Under the pieces are notes generated by a model. It was given only the letters and a program-made list of their open reading frames with translations. It did not search any database and had not been told where the DNA came from. Made by a program: the position numbers and the translations under genes. A stretch of DNA of 21,040 bases from a virus. Every line of letters begins with the position of its first letter. Positions within the stretch are counted from its first letter, which is position 1. Where the stretch lies: positions 1 through 21,040 of the IMG/VR virus record IMGVR_UViG_3300027800_000055, one strand, 5' to 3'. Of the stretch, positions 1 through 7,977 are shown one piece after another.

Positions 1-506
1 TTGCTGGCTTCACTGTCAATGGCGGGCATGGTGTCTGCATCCACCGGGGTGGTTTTGGCCGTTGCCCCATGGATGCTGGAACCAACATTCCCGGCATCGG
101 TAACATCCGCCGCGGTTTCAATCCCGGACAATTTGGATTGCTCGGTTGCGGTGAATACCTTGTTGGTTGTCCCGCTGGCATGATTGTCCACATCAAATGC
201 ATCATCATTCACGCTGGTGGGGTCATAGATTGATGCCAGCATGTCACCGCTTCCTGAACCGCCCGCGCCGGTCATGTCCGCCTTGTATTGCACTCCATCA
301 ATTTTGGCCAGGAACCACTTGCCGGTGCTGTTGGTATCATGCCACAACACGGCTTCCCCATCATCCAGCAATGTTGGTTCCGCATCGCTTTGAATAATCA
401 GGATGTGGTTGTACGCCTGTTTTCCCTGCACTTCCAATGATTGAATGCGCCGGGATAGCTGGGCAATGATTGATTGCAGGTCAATGATTTGTGAAGTATT
501 TGCCAC
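1..506 (-). CDS. Tail fibre-like protein, 3' end outside window
   Basis: The frame opens with GTG at 506-504 and stays open to the window edge, giving 168 codons without a stop. The start VANTSQIIDLQ is followed by a short heptad-like helix (about residues 8-30), a WHDTNSTGKWFLAKIDG segment, a Gly/Ser linker (about 85-93) and then typical phage fibre text: TATEQSKLSGIETAADVT and NVGSSIHGATAKTTPVDAD. Phrases of the type 'HGATAKTTPVDAD' recur in phage tail fibre and baseplate appendage proteins, where they form stalk or knob repeats, so a host-contact appendage is the likely role. AAAGG lies about 9 nt before the GTG, and the upstream peptidase gene ends at 527. An ATG at 526 leads at once to a stop, so GTG is preferred. 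The receptor-binding part lies outside the window. Confidence 0.75.
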   Translation of the reverse strand, partial: MANTSQIIDLQSIIAQLSRRIQSLEVQGKQAYNHILIIQSDAEPTLLDDGEAVLWHDTNSTGKWFLAKIDGVQYKADMTGAGGSGSGDMLASIYDPTSVNDDAFDVDNHASGTTNKVFTATEQSKLSGIETAADVTDAGNVGSSIHGATAKTTPVDADTMPAIDSEAS

Positions 507-526
507 GCTGTGATGCCTTTATTTCA

Positions 527-1342
527 TCAAAATTGGGTCCAACCGCCGTTTGTCCCGCCTATCATGTACAACACATCCATGGTGGGCACGGGAATGGCAC
601 CAGGGGTTTCCCGGCGGGCATTCACAAAAATTGCACCATCCGCTTCCCGGAAAAACTTGTACCGTTCACCCTTGGCGGCCCGCATTGCCATGTCCGCGAA
701 AATGTACCCCAGGGCCAGGGTTTCAATGCTCTGTGCTTTGTCCATTTCCAATACCTCTGCAATAATGTTGAACAAATTGGAACCATCTGCTGGCACCGGC
801 TCTGGTGCGGCTTCCTGTTTTCCTATCCTGGGGACCAGGGCGGAACATCCTGATGCAATCCCTGGTGGGGTATTCCAGGCCCGCATGAACAAGCCCTCTG
901 TGGTTCTCTGGTATGCACCTTCCTGTTCCCGGTCACCCTTGAAATTGGGGTCATGGTACACAATCTGGCCGTCCTGATACCCAATCACCAGGACAAAGTG
1001 CCCGCCGGTGAATACCCGGTCCTGTTTGTTCTGGGGCGGGATTTTCCCGTACTGCACACAACAAATGACTGGCTTGCGTTCATCAATGGCCGCTTTCAAT
1101 GCTTCGATGGTCCAGAACCGCTGGCGGTCCACGGCAATGCCGTAGTGTTCACACGCCTGGGCAAGTCTGGGAAACGAAACCACACCATGGGTACCAATCC
1201 AGGCGGTCATGCTATCAATGGCCACATCCGTATTGGCCAGGTATTCCAGGGCCATGTGGATGCATGCGGCCCCGCAGTCATTGACGCTGGCCTGGCTGGA
1301 AAGGGTCCATTGTGATGAATAGGGAACATCCAGGATGGCCAT
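527..1342 (-). CDS. C39-like (papain-fold) cysteine peptidase, probable endolysin
   Basis: This is a 271-residue protein whose first 150 residues match the Peptidase_C39_2 pattern. The start is MAILDVPYSSQW, then Q17 and C23 in a QASVNDCGAACI context, H115 in GGHFVLVIGY and D131 in YHDPN. This gives a Cys-His-Asp triad with an oxyanion-hole Gln six residues before the Cys. Such domains cleave peptide bonds and in phages can serve as murein endopeptidases. The C-terminal part (about 170-271) is not recognised; it may be a binding domain or a second module. There is no signal peptide, so a lysis role would need a holin, and the membrane protein encoded just upstream (ends at 1353) is a candidate. 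GAAAGGG before the ATG supports the start. A virion-associated or maturation peptidase is the alternative. Confidence 0.75.
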   Translation of the reverse strand: MAILDVPYSSQWTLSSQASVNDCGAACIHMALEYLANTDVAIDSMTAWIGTHGVVSFPRLAQACEHYGIAVDRQRFWTIEALKAAIDERKPVICCVQYGKIPPQNKQDRVFTGGHFVLVIGYQDGQIVYHDPNFKGDREQEGAYQRTTEGLFMRAWNTPPGIASGCSALVPRIGKQEAAPEPVPADGSNLFNIIAEVLEMDKAQSIETLALGYIFADMAMRAAKGERYKFFREADGAIFVNARRETPGAIPVPTMDVLYMIGGTNGGWTQF

Positions 1343-1352
1343 GGCGGCCCTT

Positions 1353-1685
1353 TCAATTATTTTCTTCGGTCATGTGGGCAATTAAAAGGTCCAATGCCTT
1401 GGTGATATTGGCATCAATTCTATCCATGGCCGCATTCATGTCATCCAACTGTGCTTGGTCCGCCTTGGTGTCCACCTTGCTTTCAATGGTTTTCAACCTG
1501 TATTCCAGCACTTCCGTGTTGGGGTTGTTTTCCTGGGCGGCTTCCACCCGGCCCATGCGGCTGATAATATCAAATTGCTTGATGGCAATGGTTCCAATGA
1601 TGCCGGTGACAATCAGGAACAGGGCAATGTTGTTGCGTATGAAATTCACCCACTTGTCAATGGTTCCCATGCTGTCCCGTTTCAT
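1353..1685 (-). CDS. Membrane-anchored coiled-coil protein, possible holin or spanin-like lysis protein
   Basis: This is a 110-residue protein read from the ATG at 1685, which has AGGGATG upstream overlapping the stop codon of the fibre gene. A second ATG five codons later (1670) is possible. One hydrophobic segment at about residues 16-38 (NIALFLIVTGIIGTIAI) is followed by a charged heptad-rich helix (about 55-108: EVLEYRLKTIESKVDTKAD and onward). A single N-terminal membrane anchor plus a coiled coil is the layout of inner-membrane spanins and also resembles, in reverse order, XhlA-type holin helpers. Position immediately before a cysteine peptidase supports a lysis role. Family membership cannot be fixed by eye; a structural or baseplate role is not excluded. 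Confidence 0.6.
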   Translation of the reverse strand: MKRDSMGTIDKWVNFIRNNIALFLIVTGIIGTIAIKQFDIISRMGRVEAAQENNPNTEVLEYRLKTIESKVDTKADQAQLDDMNAAMDRIDANITKALDLLIAHMTEENN

Positions 1686-1695
1686 GGTGTCATCC

Positions 1696-2952
1696 CTATA
1701 TCTGAATAAGCAATGTCCCAAAAATTGATTTTGTGCCGGAATTTGTCCACCCTGCTGTATGTGCCGTTGTGTACGCATTGATTGTGTTGGAATTGGCCGC
1801 AATCGCTAGTTTCCCCGGTGATGCTTGCCATGTGCCACCATCGCAAACGGTACACATATTCCCAAATGACCGGCTATCTATATCCGCTATTGTCACGGGG
1901 GCTGTCATTGATAGTGTGGTTGCATTACTTGACCCTTGCACTCTGACATATATCAACACCACACCTTTTTGTGAAATGCTGATATTTGCAATGTTGTATA
2001 CAAATTCCCCAGTAAACCCTTGCGGGTTGCTGTTGAAATTGAAATAAGACGGAAAATCCGGCGGGTCCATATATGAAATATATGGCAAGGTGATTGCCGC
2101 ATTGGCTATGGTGTAATCCGTGTTCACCATGATGGTCACGGTTGTGTTTGGTGCGCCATAACTTGATGAAAGCACCACGGCGTATTTGGTGGTGGTTTGC
2201 ACAAATTTCAACCGGGTACCGCATGTATATTTTGCCGTCTGGTCACCTGGAACGGTGAATGTGGATGCTGATGCATAGGTCCACACCTCGTTTGCCTTTT
2301 GCCAACCATCCCATCCAATCACGCTTCCGCCCAATTTCAGGTCCGGGCCAATCTCTGCCTGGCCGGATGCATTCAGTTTCAAAAGGTCCGCAAACACCCC
2401 CGCGGCGGTCAATGCCTGGATATAGCTGTCATTGGCCAGCTTCACCAGGGAAACCCCGGTGGCAATTCTGCCGTCTGCAATGTTGGCATTCACAATTGAT
2501 GTGGCACCTGATGCCACGGTGATGGTGGCAAGCAAAAGGTGGTTGGCGGGTAGGGTAGGGGCACCCGCGCCAGGCGTACCGGCAACGCGCACAATGGTGG
2601 CAATGTTGCTGGCATTCGCGTCCGCGGCAATCCCGTCATCACATTTGATGGCCACCAGGTCCAGCCTGGTTGAACCACTGGGGTTGGATGCAATCGCCAG
2701 GGTTTCCGCGGCATCACATAGTACCGGCCAAAATTTTGGTTCCCCTGAATAGGCGGTGAAGCTGTCATTGGGAACATACGCAACACCCGCGGCAATCAAC
2801 ACATTCATGTCAGGGCTGGCGTTCTGGGTGACTTTGAACCCGGTGGCAATGTCCACAATCCCGGCACCCACTAGCAGGTCCCTGGCCCAGACAAGGTGCT
2901 GGCCTTCGCCGTGGTTGGTCATGCCATCTTTGACTGCAACATATATTGCCAT
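1696..2952 (-). CDS. Tail fibre / baseplate appendage protein
   Basis: This is a 418-residue protein starting MAIYVAVKDGMTN. The N-terminal half (about 1-190) resembles the upper part of baseplate or fibre proteins: a beta-rich region with LDLVAIKCDDG, GAPTLPANHLLLATITV and an IADGR motif. The C-terminal half (about 200-418) is a beta-rich domain starting WDGWQKANEVWTYASA, with CGTRLKFVQTT and NTDYTIANAAITLPYIS, a kind of text common at the ends of phage appendage proteins. The likely role is cell-surface recognition or attachment to the baseplate. It has its own promoter candidate (2987-2995) just after a terminator, and GAAAGGGAAAA is a strong ribosome site 4-5 nt before ATG. Which host molecule it binds cannot be read from the sequence. 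Confidence 0.75.
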   Translation of the reverse strand: MAIYVAVKDGMTNHGEGQHLVWARDLLVGAGIVDIATGFKVTQNASPDMNVLIAAGVAYVPNDSFTAYSGEPKFWPVLCDAAETLAIASNPSGSTRLDLVAIKCDDGIAADANASNIATIVRVAGTPGAGAPTLPANHLLLATITVASGATSIVNANIADGRIATGVSLVKLANDSYIQALTAAGVFADLLKLNASGQAEIGPDLKLGGSVIGWDGWQKANEVWTYASASTFTVPGDQTAKYTCGTRLKFVQTTTKYAVVLSSSYGAPNTTVTIMVNTDYTIANAAITLPYISYMDPPDFPSYFNFNSNPQGFTGEFVYNIANISISQKGVVLIYVRVQGSSNATTLSMTAPVTIADIDSRSFGNMCTVCDGGTWQASPGKLAIAANSNTINAYTTAHTAGWTNSGTKSIFGTLLIQI

Positions 2953-2986
2953 TTGTTTTCCCTTTCATGGATTATTCGCCGCACTC

Positions 2987-2995
2987 ATTATACCA
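2987..2995 (-). promoter_or_regulatory. Extended -10 promoter upstream of the fibre gene
   Basis: On the minus strand this reads TGGTATAAT, an exact extended -10 box (TGn plus TATAAT). No good -35 lies at normal spacing, as expected for extended -10 promoters. The following bases, GAGTGCGGCGA, share G at +3 and CGG at +6 to +8 after the box with two other promoters in this window. The T of TGG is the last base of the terminator T-run, so the promoter restarts transcription exactly where the tail operon ends. Confidence 0.65.
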
Positions 2996-3029
2996 AAAAA
3001 AACGGCTGGCAATTATTGCAGGCCAACCG
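2995..3029 (-). terminator. Rho-independent terminator after the tail hub gene
   Basis: On the minus strand, stem CGGTTGGC pairs with GCCAGCCG (8 bp with one G-U pair) around an 11-nt loop and is followed by eight T. The tail hub stop codon (TAA, 3015-3013) lies inside the loop, so the stem overlaps the end of that gene. It separates the tail-assembly transcript from the fibre and lysis genes. Confidence 0.8.
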
Positions 3030-4038
3030 TATATTTGACGCTTTCACGGCCATCCTGGTCCAATGACAAGTCCCACCCGTAAACCCGGAACGCATTGACA
3101 ATGTTGTATATTCCATGCCTGACCCTGATTTGTACGGTGTCACCCAGGTCAATTGAACCAAAGGTTGGTTCCGTGCCGGGTACCTGGACAAATTCCAGGG
3201 AAACCAGGGGTTGCTTCTGCCGCCTGGTCAAATCGTTGCCATAATCATCCATTGTATCTGCCACGGTCACATCTTGTAGGGCAATGGCCTGTTGGCGTAA
3301 TTTGATGATGGCCTGGCTGGTGCTGTCCACCACTGACCGGCGCAAATCCCCGGACCCGTACCCGGTTGACAATACCAGGGCTTCATTGCAGGGTTGGGCA
3401 AAATCTTCCACAATCGTGGGCACTTCCCCCACATTCACGCCATATTCAAATATACCGTCCGTCAATGAACGGTCCGTGCCCTTGGGGAAATACACATTGA
3501 AAACCTTGTCCGGGGTTATCTCAAAATCAAAACCACTGGCCACTTTGGACAAATTCACAATGGCATCCATGATGTTCTGGTTTTTATAGGTGCGGTCCCT
3601 TGGCTTTGATGCCACAATGGTCCCCTCGGTGATGCCCAGGTCACCATTGGTCAATGCCTGGCTTTCGGCAATCAATGTGGCGGCAATGGTCCCGGCATCG
3701 GTTGCGGCAAAGGTGCGCACGGCCCCAGTATACCTGGCTGACAACTGTTCAAACCATTCAAAACTGATGATGTTGACCAGGTTGGTGCTGTCTTTCACCA
3801 GGCCACCGCGCCGGAACGCCTGTTCACCGGCCCAAATCTTTTTCCCATCACGCCACACCTGGGTCTGATACCGGCGCAACGCGGTCAAAGATGCCAGCTT
3901 GGTGTCTGTCACTGGGACCCCAAAGGTGCATTGGCCGTACCCATTCAACACGGAACCGCATTGCAAGCCCTTGTGGTGGCTCAATTCACCAAGGGCCACG
4001 CCGTTTTCATCGGCAATGATGATGTGATAGTCTGCCAT
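3013..4038 (-). CDS. Tail hub / baseplate protein (siphovirus Tal- or Gp37-like)
   Basis: This is a 341-residue protein directly after Dit, with a TAATG overlap, which is the usual place of the tail hub that closes the tube. It starts MADYHIIIADENG; the first 100 residues are beta-rich (YQTQVWRDGKKIWAGEQAF), a strand pattern typical of siphophage hub N-domains. An IMDAIVNLSKVASGFDFEI segment follows near residues 155-173, and the C-terminal region (about 290-341) has FGSIDLGDTVQIRVRHG, as in gp27-like hub domains. No peptidase domain follows, so this is the short hub form. The stop codon lies in the terminator loop at 3013-3015. Confidence 0.75.
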   Translation of the reverse strand: MADYHIIIADENGVALGELSHHKGLQCGSVLNGYGQCTFGVPVTDTKLASLTALRRYQTQVWRDGKKIWAGEQAFRRGGLVKDSTNLVNIISFEWFEQLSARYTGAVRTFAATDAGTIAATLIAESQALTNGDLGITEGTIVASKPRDRTYKNQNIMDAIVNLSKVASGFDFEITPDKVFNVYFPKGTDRSLTDGIFEYGVNVGEVPTIVEDFAQPCNEALVLSTGYGSGDLRRSVVDSTSQAIIKLRQQAIALQDVTVADTMDDYGNDLTRRQKQPLVSLEFVQVPGTEPTFGSIDLGDTVQIRVRHGIYNIVNAFRVYGWDLSLDQDGRESVKYTVGLQ

Positions 4039-4868
4039 TATATCCCCCGGTATGCATCACGGTATGAAACCACCAAATTGGTGCCCGTATCCCCGCCGGT
4101 CTGGGCATTGAAAATCAGGGTGTTGTTGCCTGGTACAAATTCAACCCAGTCACCTGAAAACACGGAAAACACATTCTGGGACCCGGCCAGCTTCACCGTG
4201 CGGGCGGCCACATCCACTTCAATCCATTCACCGGCTTGCAGTGTGGTGGAAAGCAAAAACATTTCCCCGGTATCTGCATTCTGGACCGTGAAATTGGTGC
4301 CTGGTCCGTATACTTTGAAAACAGGGGTGGACCGTTCATTGCCGCTGTTGGTCGCGCTGGTGACCACGGTGGCACCAATGGCCAGGGTGGATGGCACGGT
4401 GGCCGGGATGGTTTCCCCACCCATGAAATTGGTGGTGCTGGTGTTCACGGTCAAAAGGTCCTGGCCGGACAAACGCCAATCCGGGCATGTCATTTCCACC
4501 ATGTATGCATTCACGCCCATGGAATAGGGGGCAATGAACCGGGTGACAATGCCATCCACCTGCAAGGGCAACCCATCATAGGTGGTGAATTTCAAACGCA
4601 CCAGGGAACCCTGGCCAATGACCTTGAGAAAGGCACGGCGCAAGGCCCACATGGCGGTATTGTCCAGGCCCAGGAATATCCCGGACCAGGAAATGACCCG
4701 GCGGCCAAATTTGCTGTCAATGAATTGTGCGCCATCAAAGGCGGCAAAATCATCAATGACCGGGCGGATGCTGGGGTATTCAAACCCTTCATACCGCTGT
4801 ATCACAACCCCGCTGACCAGGTCATCAAAGGTGAAAGTATCGGACCCGCGGCTGGCAATAATCTGCAT
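4038..4868 (-). CDS. Distal tail protein (Dit-like siphovirus tail component)
   Basis: This is a 276-residue protein between tape measure and hub. The N-terminal half (about 1-150) shows the Dit pattern: an initial beta hairpin, then FGRRVISWSGIFLG, then FLKVIGQGSLVRLKFTT and YMVEMTCPDWRLSG. The second half (about 160-276) is the galectin-like C-terminal domain, with STPVFKVYGPGTN, a GEMFLLSTTLQAGEWIEVD segment and VEFVPGNNTLIF, which matches siphovirus-type tail component C-terminal domains. Dit forms the hexameric ring joining the tail tube to the tip. The start ATG lies one base after the tape measure stop, with AAGGGGAA inside the end of that gene as ribosome site. Confidence 0.85.
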   Translation of the reverse strand: MQIIASRGSDTFTFDDLVSGVVIQRYEGFEYPSIRPVIDDFAAFDGAQFIDSKFGRRVISWSGIFLGLDNTAMWALRRAFLKVIGQGSLVRLKFTTYDGLPLQVDGIVTRFIAPYSMGVNAYMVEMTCPDWRLSGQDLLTVNTSTTNFMGGETIPATVPSTLAIGATVVTSATNSGNERSTPVFKVYGPGTNFTVQNADTGEMFLLSTTLQAGEWIEVDVAARTVKLAGSQNVFSVFSGDWVEFVPGNNTLIFNAQTGGDTGTNLVVSYRDAYRGI

Positions 4869-4869
4869 G

Positions 4870-6729
4870 TCAATTTCCCCTTGCTAAACCGGGCACCAGG
4901 CCAACCCGGAAACCAAATTCCCGCCCTATGCTTTGCAGGTCAACCGCACTATTCACATTCTGGATGGCAATGTCAATTTGCTGGTTCACCCCGCCGCCGG
5001 TCACCATCGCTTTGCTTTCCCGGTTGCTGTACACATCGGAACCCCTGGGCAAATTCACCAATTCCGGGCCGGTTTCACCAACCCAGGACAATCCACCCAT
5101 CCAATTGCGCACACCATTGGCATTGTGCCCAAACATGTTGGCGAACATCCCAGCAATCCCCCCAGGGTTTTTGGCGGCTTCCGCTTCCGCCTGGGCTTGC
5201 TGGGTCTGGGCTTTCAATACATTCAAATCCTGCACTTTTTCCAGGTCACCGGCTTCCTTTGCCTTGGCAATTCGTTCATCAATCATTCCAATCTGTTCAT
5301 TCATGCTGTCAATGTTGCCTTGCAGGGCATTCACATTGCGCATCAATTCCTGGACCTTTTTGATTGCTTCCATCACCGCGCCAAAGGTCACCACCAGGGC
5401 AATGGGAACCGCCAGGGCCATCCAGGTGGTGGACAAGGCCATCAGGGGGATGTGGGCCGCGGTCAGGATAGCGGGCAAGGTCACGGAAAAGAATGTCACC
5501 ACCGCCGCCCATGCCGCCTGGGCAAACATCACGCCGTTCAATATCGCCCAAATGGCAACCAGGCCACCAATCACGCCGGTCAACAATTCAACCGCGGCCT
5601 TGTTGTCATTCAGGAATTGCAAAACGGCGGTTGCGGTATCCAGGACAAAACCAATGGCATCTTTCAGGGCATTGAACCCCAGCACCACCAGGTCACCCAG
5701 GACCGGCAACACATCTTTGACAATGAACCCAATCAGGTCCGCCAGATATTTGTTGTAAAATTCCGCCACGGCATCTGCCAGGTTTTTGAATTTTGGCAAT
5801 GCCTCGTTCACTATCCAGCCCACCAGGTCTGAAATAATAGGCACCACCACTTCATTGAATGTGGAAAATGCTGATTTGGCTTTGTCGATGCCCTTGGTTA
5901 TCAAATCAGTGAATGCGGGCACCAGGTCTTTGATGGCGGGCAACACCTTTTCATTCAACCAGGCGGCAAATTCCTTGGCCACGGGCAACATGGCGGTACC
6001 CACCTGGGTCATAATCTGGCCAAAACCGTCTTTGATGTTCGACATGGCACCCAGGAATGTCTGGCTTTGCTTTTCCATCATGCCGCCAAACTGTGAACCT
6101 TCCCCGGTCATCGCTTCCATGGCCTTCTGCACCTGGGGGAACCCCACTTTGCCCTTGCTCACCAGGTCCTTCACCTTGTCCACGGACACGCCCATGGTAT
6201 CTGCCAGGGCTTGCATCATGGGCACCCCGGCATTGGTGAACTGCATCAGGGTTTCCCCGGTCAACTGCCCGGCCACCTTCACCTTGCCAAAGGCACCAAC
6301 AAGCTGGTCAATGGGCACACCAAGGCCGCTGGCCAGGTCACCCAATTGGGTCATGGCGGGGATGATGCTTTCCTGGGCAAACCCGTATGCCAAAAGCTGT
6401 TTTGATGCAGTGATGATGCCCGGCAATTCAAAGGGTGTTTTGGCGGCGAATTTGGTAATGTCTTTCAAAAGGTCATTGGCTTTTTCGGCACTGCCCAGCA
6501 TGGTGGTGAACGCCACCTGGGATTGCTCAAAATTCCCGGCCATGGTCAGGCTTTCCTTGGCAAATTTGGCAATGCCAATGGCGGCCAGGGCGGTCCCTAC
6601 AACCCCGGCAACCCTTTTGACATTGTCACCAAAATCATTGGTGCTTTCCTTTGCATCGGCCATGCCCTTGTTGAAATTGGACATGTCCGCCTTGATGTTT
6701 GCAACCACATCGCCAATGGTTAGTGCCAT
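4870..6729 (-). CDS. Tail tape measure protein
   Basis: This is a 619-residue protein, the longest of the window, placed after the chaperones. The N-terminal region has the conserved tape-measure signature: MALTIGDVVANIKADMSNFN, then FEQSQVAFTTMLGSAEKA, TPFELPGIITASKQLLAYG, QLGDLASGLG and TLMQFTNAGVPMMQALAD. Hydrophobic segments lie around residues 380-460 (VELLTGVIGGLVAIWAILNG; PIALVVTFGAVMEAI). A coiled-coil stretch follows at about 465-525, and an NWMGGLSWVGETGPELVNL segment near 545 is typical of tape-measure C-termini. At roughly 0.15 nm per residue (general knowledge of tape measures) it would set a tail of about 90 nm. No peptidase or transglycosylase motif was seen. Confidence 0.92.
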   Translation of the reverse strand: MALTIGDVVANIKADMSNFNKGMADAKESTNDFGDNVKRVAGVVGTALAAIGIAKFAKESLTMAGNFEQSQVAFTTMLGSAEKANDLLKDITKFAAKTPFELPGIITASKQLLAYGFAQESIIPAMTQLGDLASGLGVPIDQLVGAFGKVKVAGQLTGETLMQFTNAGVPMMQALADTMGVSVDKVKDLVSKGKVGFPQVQKAMEAMTGEGSQFGGMMEKQSQTFLGAMSNIKDGFGQIMTQVGTAMLPVAKEFAAWLNEKVLPAIKDLVPAFTDLITKGIDKAKSAFSTFNEVVVPIISDLVGWIVNEALPKFKNLADAVAEFYNKYLADLIGFIVKDVLPVLGDLVVLGFNALKDAIGFVLDTATAVLQFLNDNKAAVELLTGVIGGLVAIWAILNGVMFAQAAWAAVVTFFSVTLPAILTAAHIPLMALSTTWMALAVPIALVVTFGAVMEAIKKVQELMRNVNALQGNIDSMNEQIGMIDERIAKAKEAGDLEKVQDLNVLKAQTQQAQAEAEAAKNPGGIAGMFANMFGHNANGVRNWMGGLSWVGETGPELVNLPRGSDVYSNRESKAMVTGGGVNQQIDIAIQNVNSAVDLQSIGREFGFRVGLVPGLARGN

Positions 6730-6730
6730 A

Positions 6731-7440
6731 TCATTTTGCCTTGACCTTTCCGCCTAGTGTGGCCAATTTTTGCTTCAATCCCTGCAACCCTTCCCGGTCA
6801 ATTTCCACTTCCCTGTCATCAAACTGCCGCAGTATTTGGTCCAAATCTTCAAACAGGTCCTTTGGTGACTTGCTGTGCGGGTTTTGGGCAATGGTGGCTT
6901 GCATCAAATACCCCCGCACTTCCCGTTCCGTTATCAGGTCGCTGTATACAAATGCTTCATCCGGGTACACCTCATTCAAAATCTGTTGCTTGCCCCAGCC
7001 GTATGCATTCGCCAGCCGGTCAATTATCCTTTCAACCCATTGGCTTTTCCTGGTGCCGCCGCTGTTCCGCTGGCCGGTGCCGGGCTTTGCACCTTTTTGA
7101 ACATTGGGGCCAACTCTTTTTTTAGATATTCAATGTTGTTGACCGCCAGGATGGCTTTGATGATGCGTACCAGGTCATCAATGCCGCAATCATCCCGCAG
7201 GGTGCCAAGGGTGATGCCGCTGGCAATGCTAACCAGGTTCAAAATGCTGTTGGCATGGGTGGCCATGCTTTTCACCAGGCTGGTTGCAAAATCTTTGTCA
7301 TCTGTTCCGTTGAATATCACGGTTGGCAAGTCACCCAGGGCCGCCAGAAAGTCCGCAAAGCGGCCCAGGGGCATCTTTGAAATGTCATATTGCTTGCCGT
7401 TCACTTCGATGGTTTCAACTGTCTTTTTCACGGGCATCAT
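6731..7440 (-). CDS. Tail assembly chaperone G-T fusion made by -1 frameshift
   Basis: The downstream frame, ending at 6731, lies in the -1 phase relative to the G frame and is open through the whole overlap. Before its first ATG (6979) it already encodes family-like sequence: QWVERIIDRLANAYGWGKQQ. So it is an extension of G and not a separate gene. A shift at the A7 heptamer (7123-7117) would join G residues 1-108 to 128 further residues, about 236 in total. In lambda-like siphophages the G and GT products load the tape measure and tail tube during tail assembly. Spacing, phase and gene order all fit; the exact shift point is inferred. The T part ends two bases before the tape measure gene. 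Confidence 0.8.
7024..7440 (-). CDS. Tail assembly chaperone (G-like)
   Basis: This is a 138-residue protein between the major tail protein and tape measure, the fixed place of the first tail assembly chaperone. It starts MMPVKKTVETIEVNGKQYDI and is helical after residue 25. A Pro/Ala/Gly-rich tail (QSPAPASGTAAAPGKANG) forms a linker at the end, as in other G proteins. AAAAGAGG precedes the start. A 7-A slippery site lies in codons 106-108 (CTA AAA AAA GAG), so part of the ribosomes should continue into the -1 frame. No enzymatic motif is present, and none is expected. Confidence 0.8.
   Translation of the reverse strand: MMPVKKTVETIEVNGKQYDISKMPLGRFADFLAALGDLPTVIFNGTDDKDFATSLVKSMATHANSILNLVSIASGITLGTLRDDCGIDDLVRIIKAILAVNNIEYLKKELAPMFKKVQSPAPASGTAAAPGKANGLKG
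7117..7123 (-). promoter_or_regulatory. Programmed -1 frameshift slippery heptamer
   Basis: On the minus strand this reads A AAA AAA followed by GAG, in the canonical X XXY YYZ phase of the G frame (codons CTA AAA AAA GAG). It is the only perfect in-phase heptamer I found in the G/T overlap. Two bases downstream, GTTGGCC (7114-7108) could pair with GGCCAGC (7075-7069), with one G-U pair, as a weak stimulatory stem; this part is uncertain. Confidence 0.7.
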
Positions 7441-7464
7441 AGTGCCTCTTTTAATGGGTAAATG

Positions 7465-7977
7465 CTACGCGCCCGCGCTGTCACCAATCAGGCCAAGCTG
7501 TGCGCCATCGGCTTTGCTTTCATCAATCAGGGCTTCAAACTCCACTTCATACACGCGTTCATCATCCACCATGAACTTCATTTCCACGGGGCTGGTGGCA
7601 ATGGCTTTATACAGGACCACATCCTCTGTGCGGGTGCCCACGGCGTTTGCCACGGGATGCAGAACCAAAAGCCCGGCGGCGGTGTTCATGCGGTCACCAA
7701 CCAGGCCGCCCAGGGTGGTCTTGGTCGTTCCGCTGGATGCTGACGGTATCAGGGCTTGCAGGGTGGCAATGGCCCATTCGGCCAGGGCAACCTTCACCTT
7801 CAACCGTTCACCAATCAGGACCTTGTCCAGGGGGGTGGAACCAAAGCGGTCCACGGTCACTTCATGCAGGTCTGGTTCATAGGTGACCACGGCCCCGCCC
7901 TTGGTGTATCCAAGGTCAGTACCTTTGAAAGTCACGCTACAAACGCCAATTTTCACATTCGTCACGCTACTGGCCAT
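7465..7977 (-). CDS. Major tail (tube) protein
   Basis: This is a 170-residue protein starting MASSVTNVKIGVCSVTF. The beta-rich text, with LGYTKGGAVVTYEPDLHEVT, a segment DRFGSTPLDKVLIGERLKV and a C-terminal ERVYEVEFEALID strand, is typical of siphophage tail tube subunits, which stack as hexameric rings. It stands between the tail terminator region and the chaperones, as expected. An in-frame ATG at 8019 exists, but the start at 7977 has AAAAAAGGA seven bases upstream and begins the conserved part, so it is preferred. The gene start overlaps the end of the Com-like gene (7967) by 11 nt. Confidence 0.82.
   Translation of the reverse strand: MASSVTNVKIGVCSVTFKGTDLGYTKGGAVVTYEPDLHEVTVDRFGSTPLDKVLIGERLKVKVALAEWAIATLQALIPSASSGTTKTTLGGLVGDRMNTAAGLLVLHPVANAVGTRTEDVVLYKAIATSPVEMKFMVDDERVYEVEFEALIDESKADGAQLGLIGDSAGA

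Noticed and set aside
4236-5363. Long plus-strand open frame (375 codons)
   Set aside because: It lies opposite the Dit and tape measure genes, its protein is low-complexity and His/Gly/Pro-rich, and no ribosome site or motif supports it; a shadow of the minus-strand genes.
6731-6979. Separate gene starting at ATG 6979 for the second chaperone frame
   Set aside because: Family-like coding sequence continues upstream of this ATG in the same frame and there is no ribosome site, so frameshift fusion explains it better.
7040-7056. GGAAAAG near the end of the G frame as slippery site
   Set aside because: In the G phase it reads GGA AAA G, which does not fit X XXY YYZ; the A7 heptamer upstream does.
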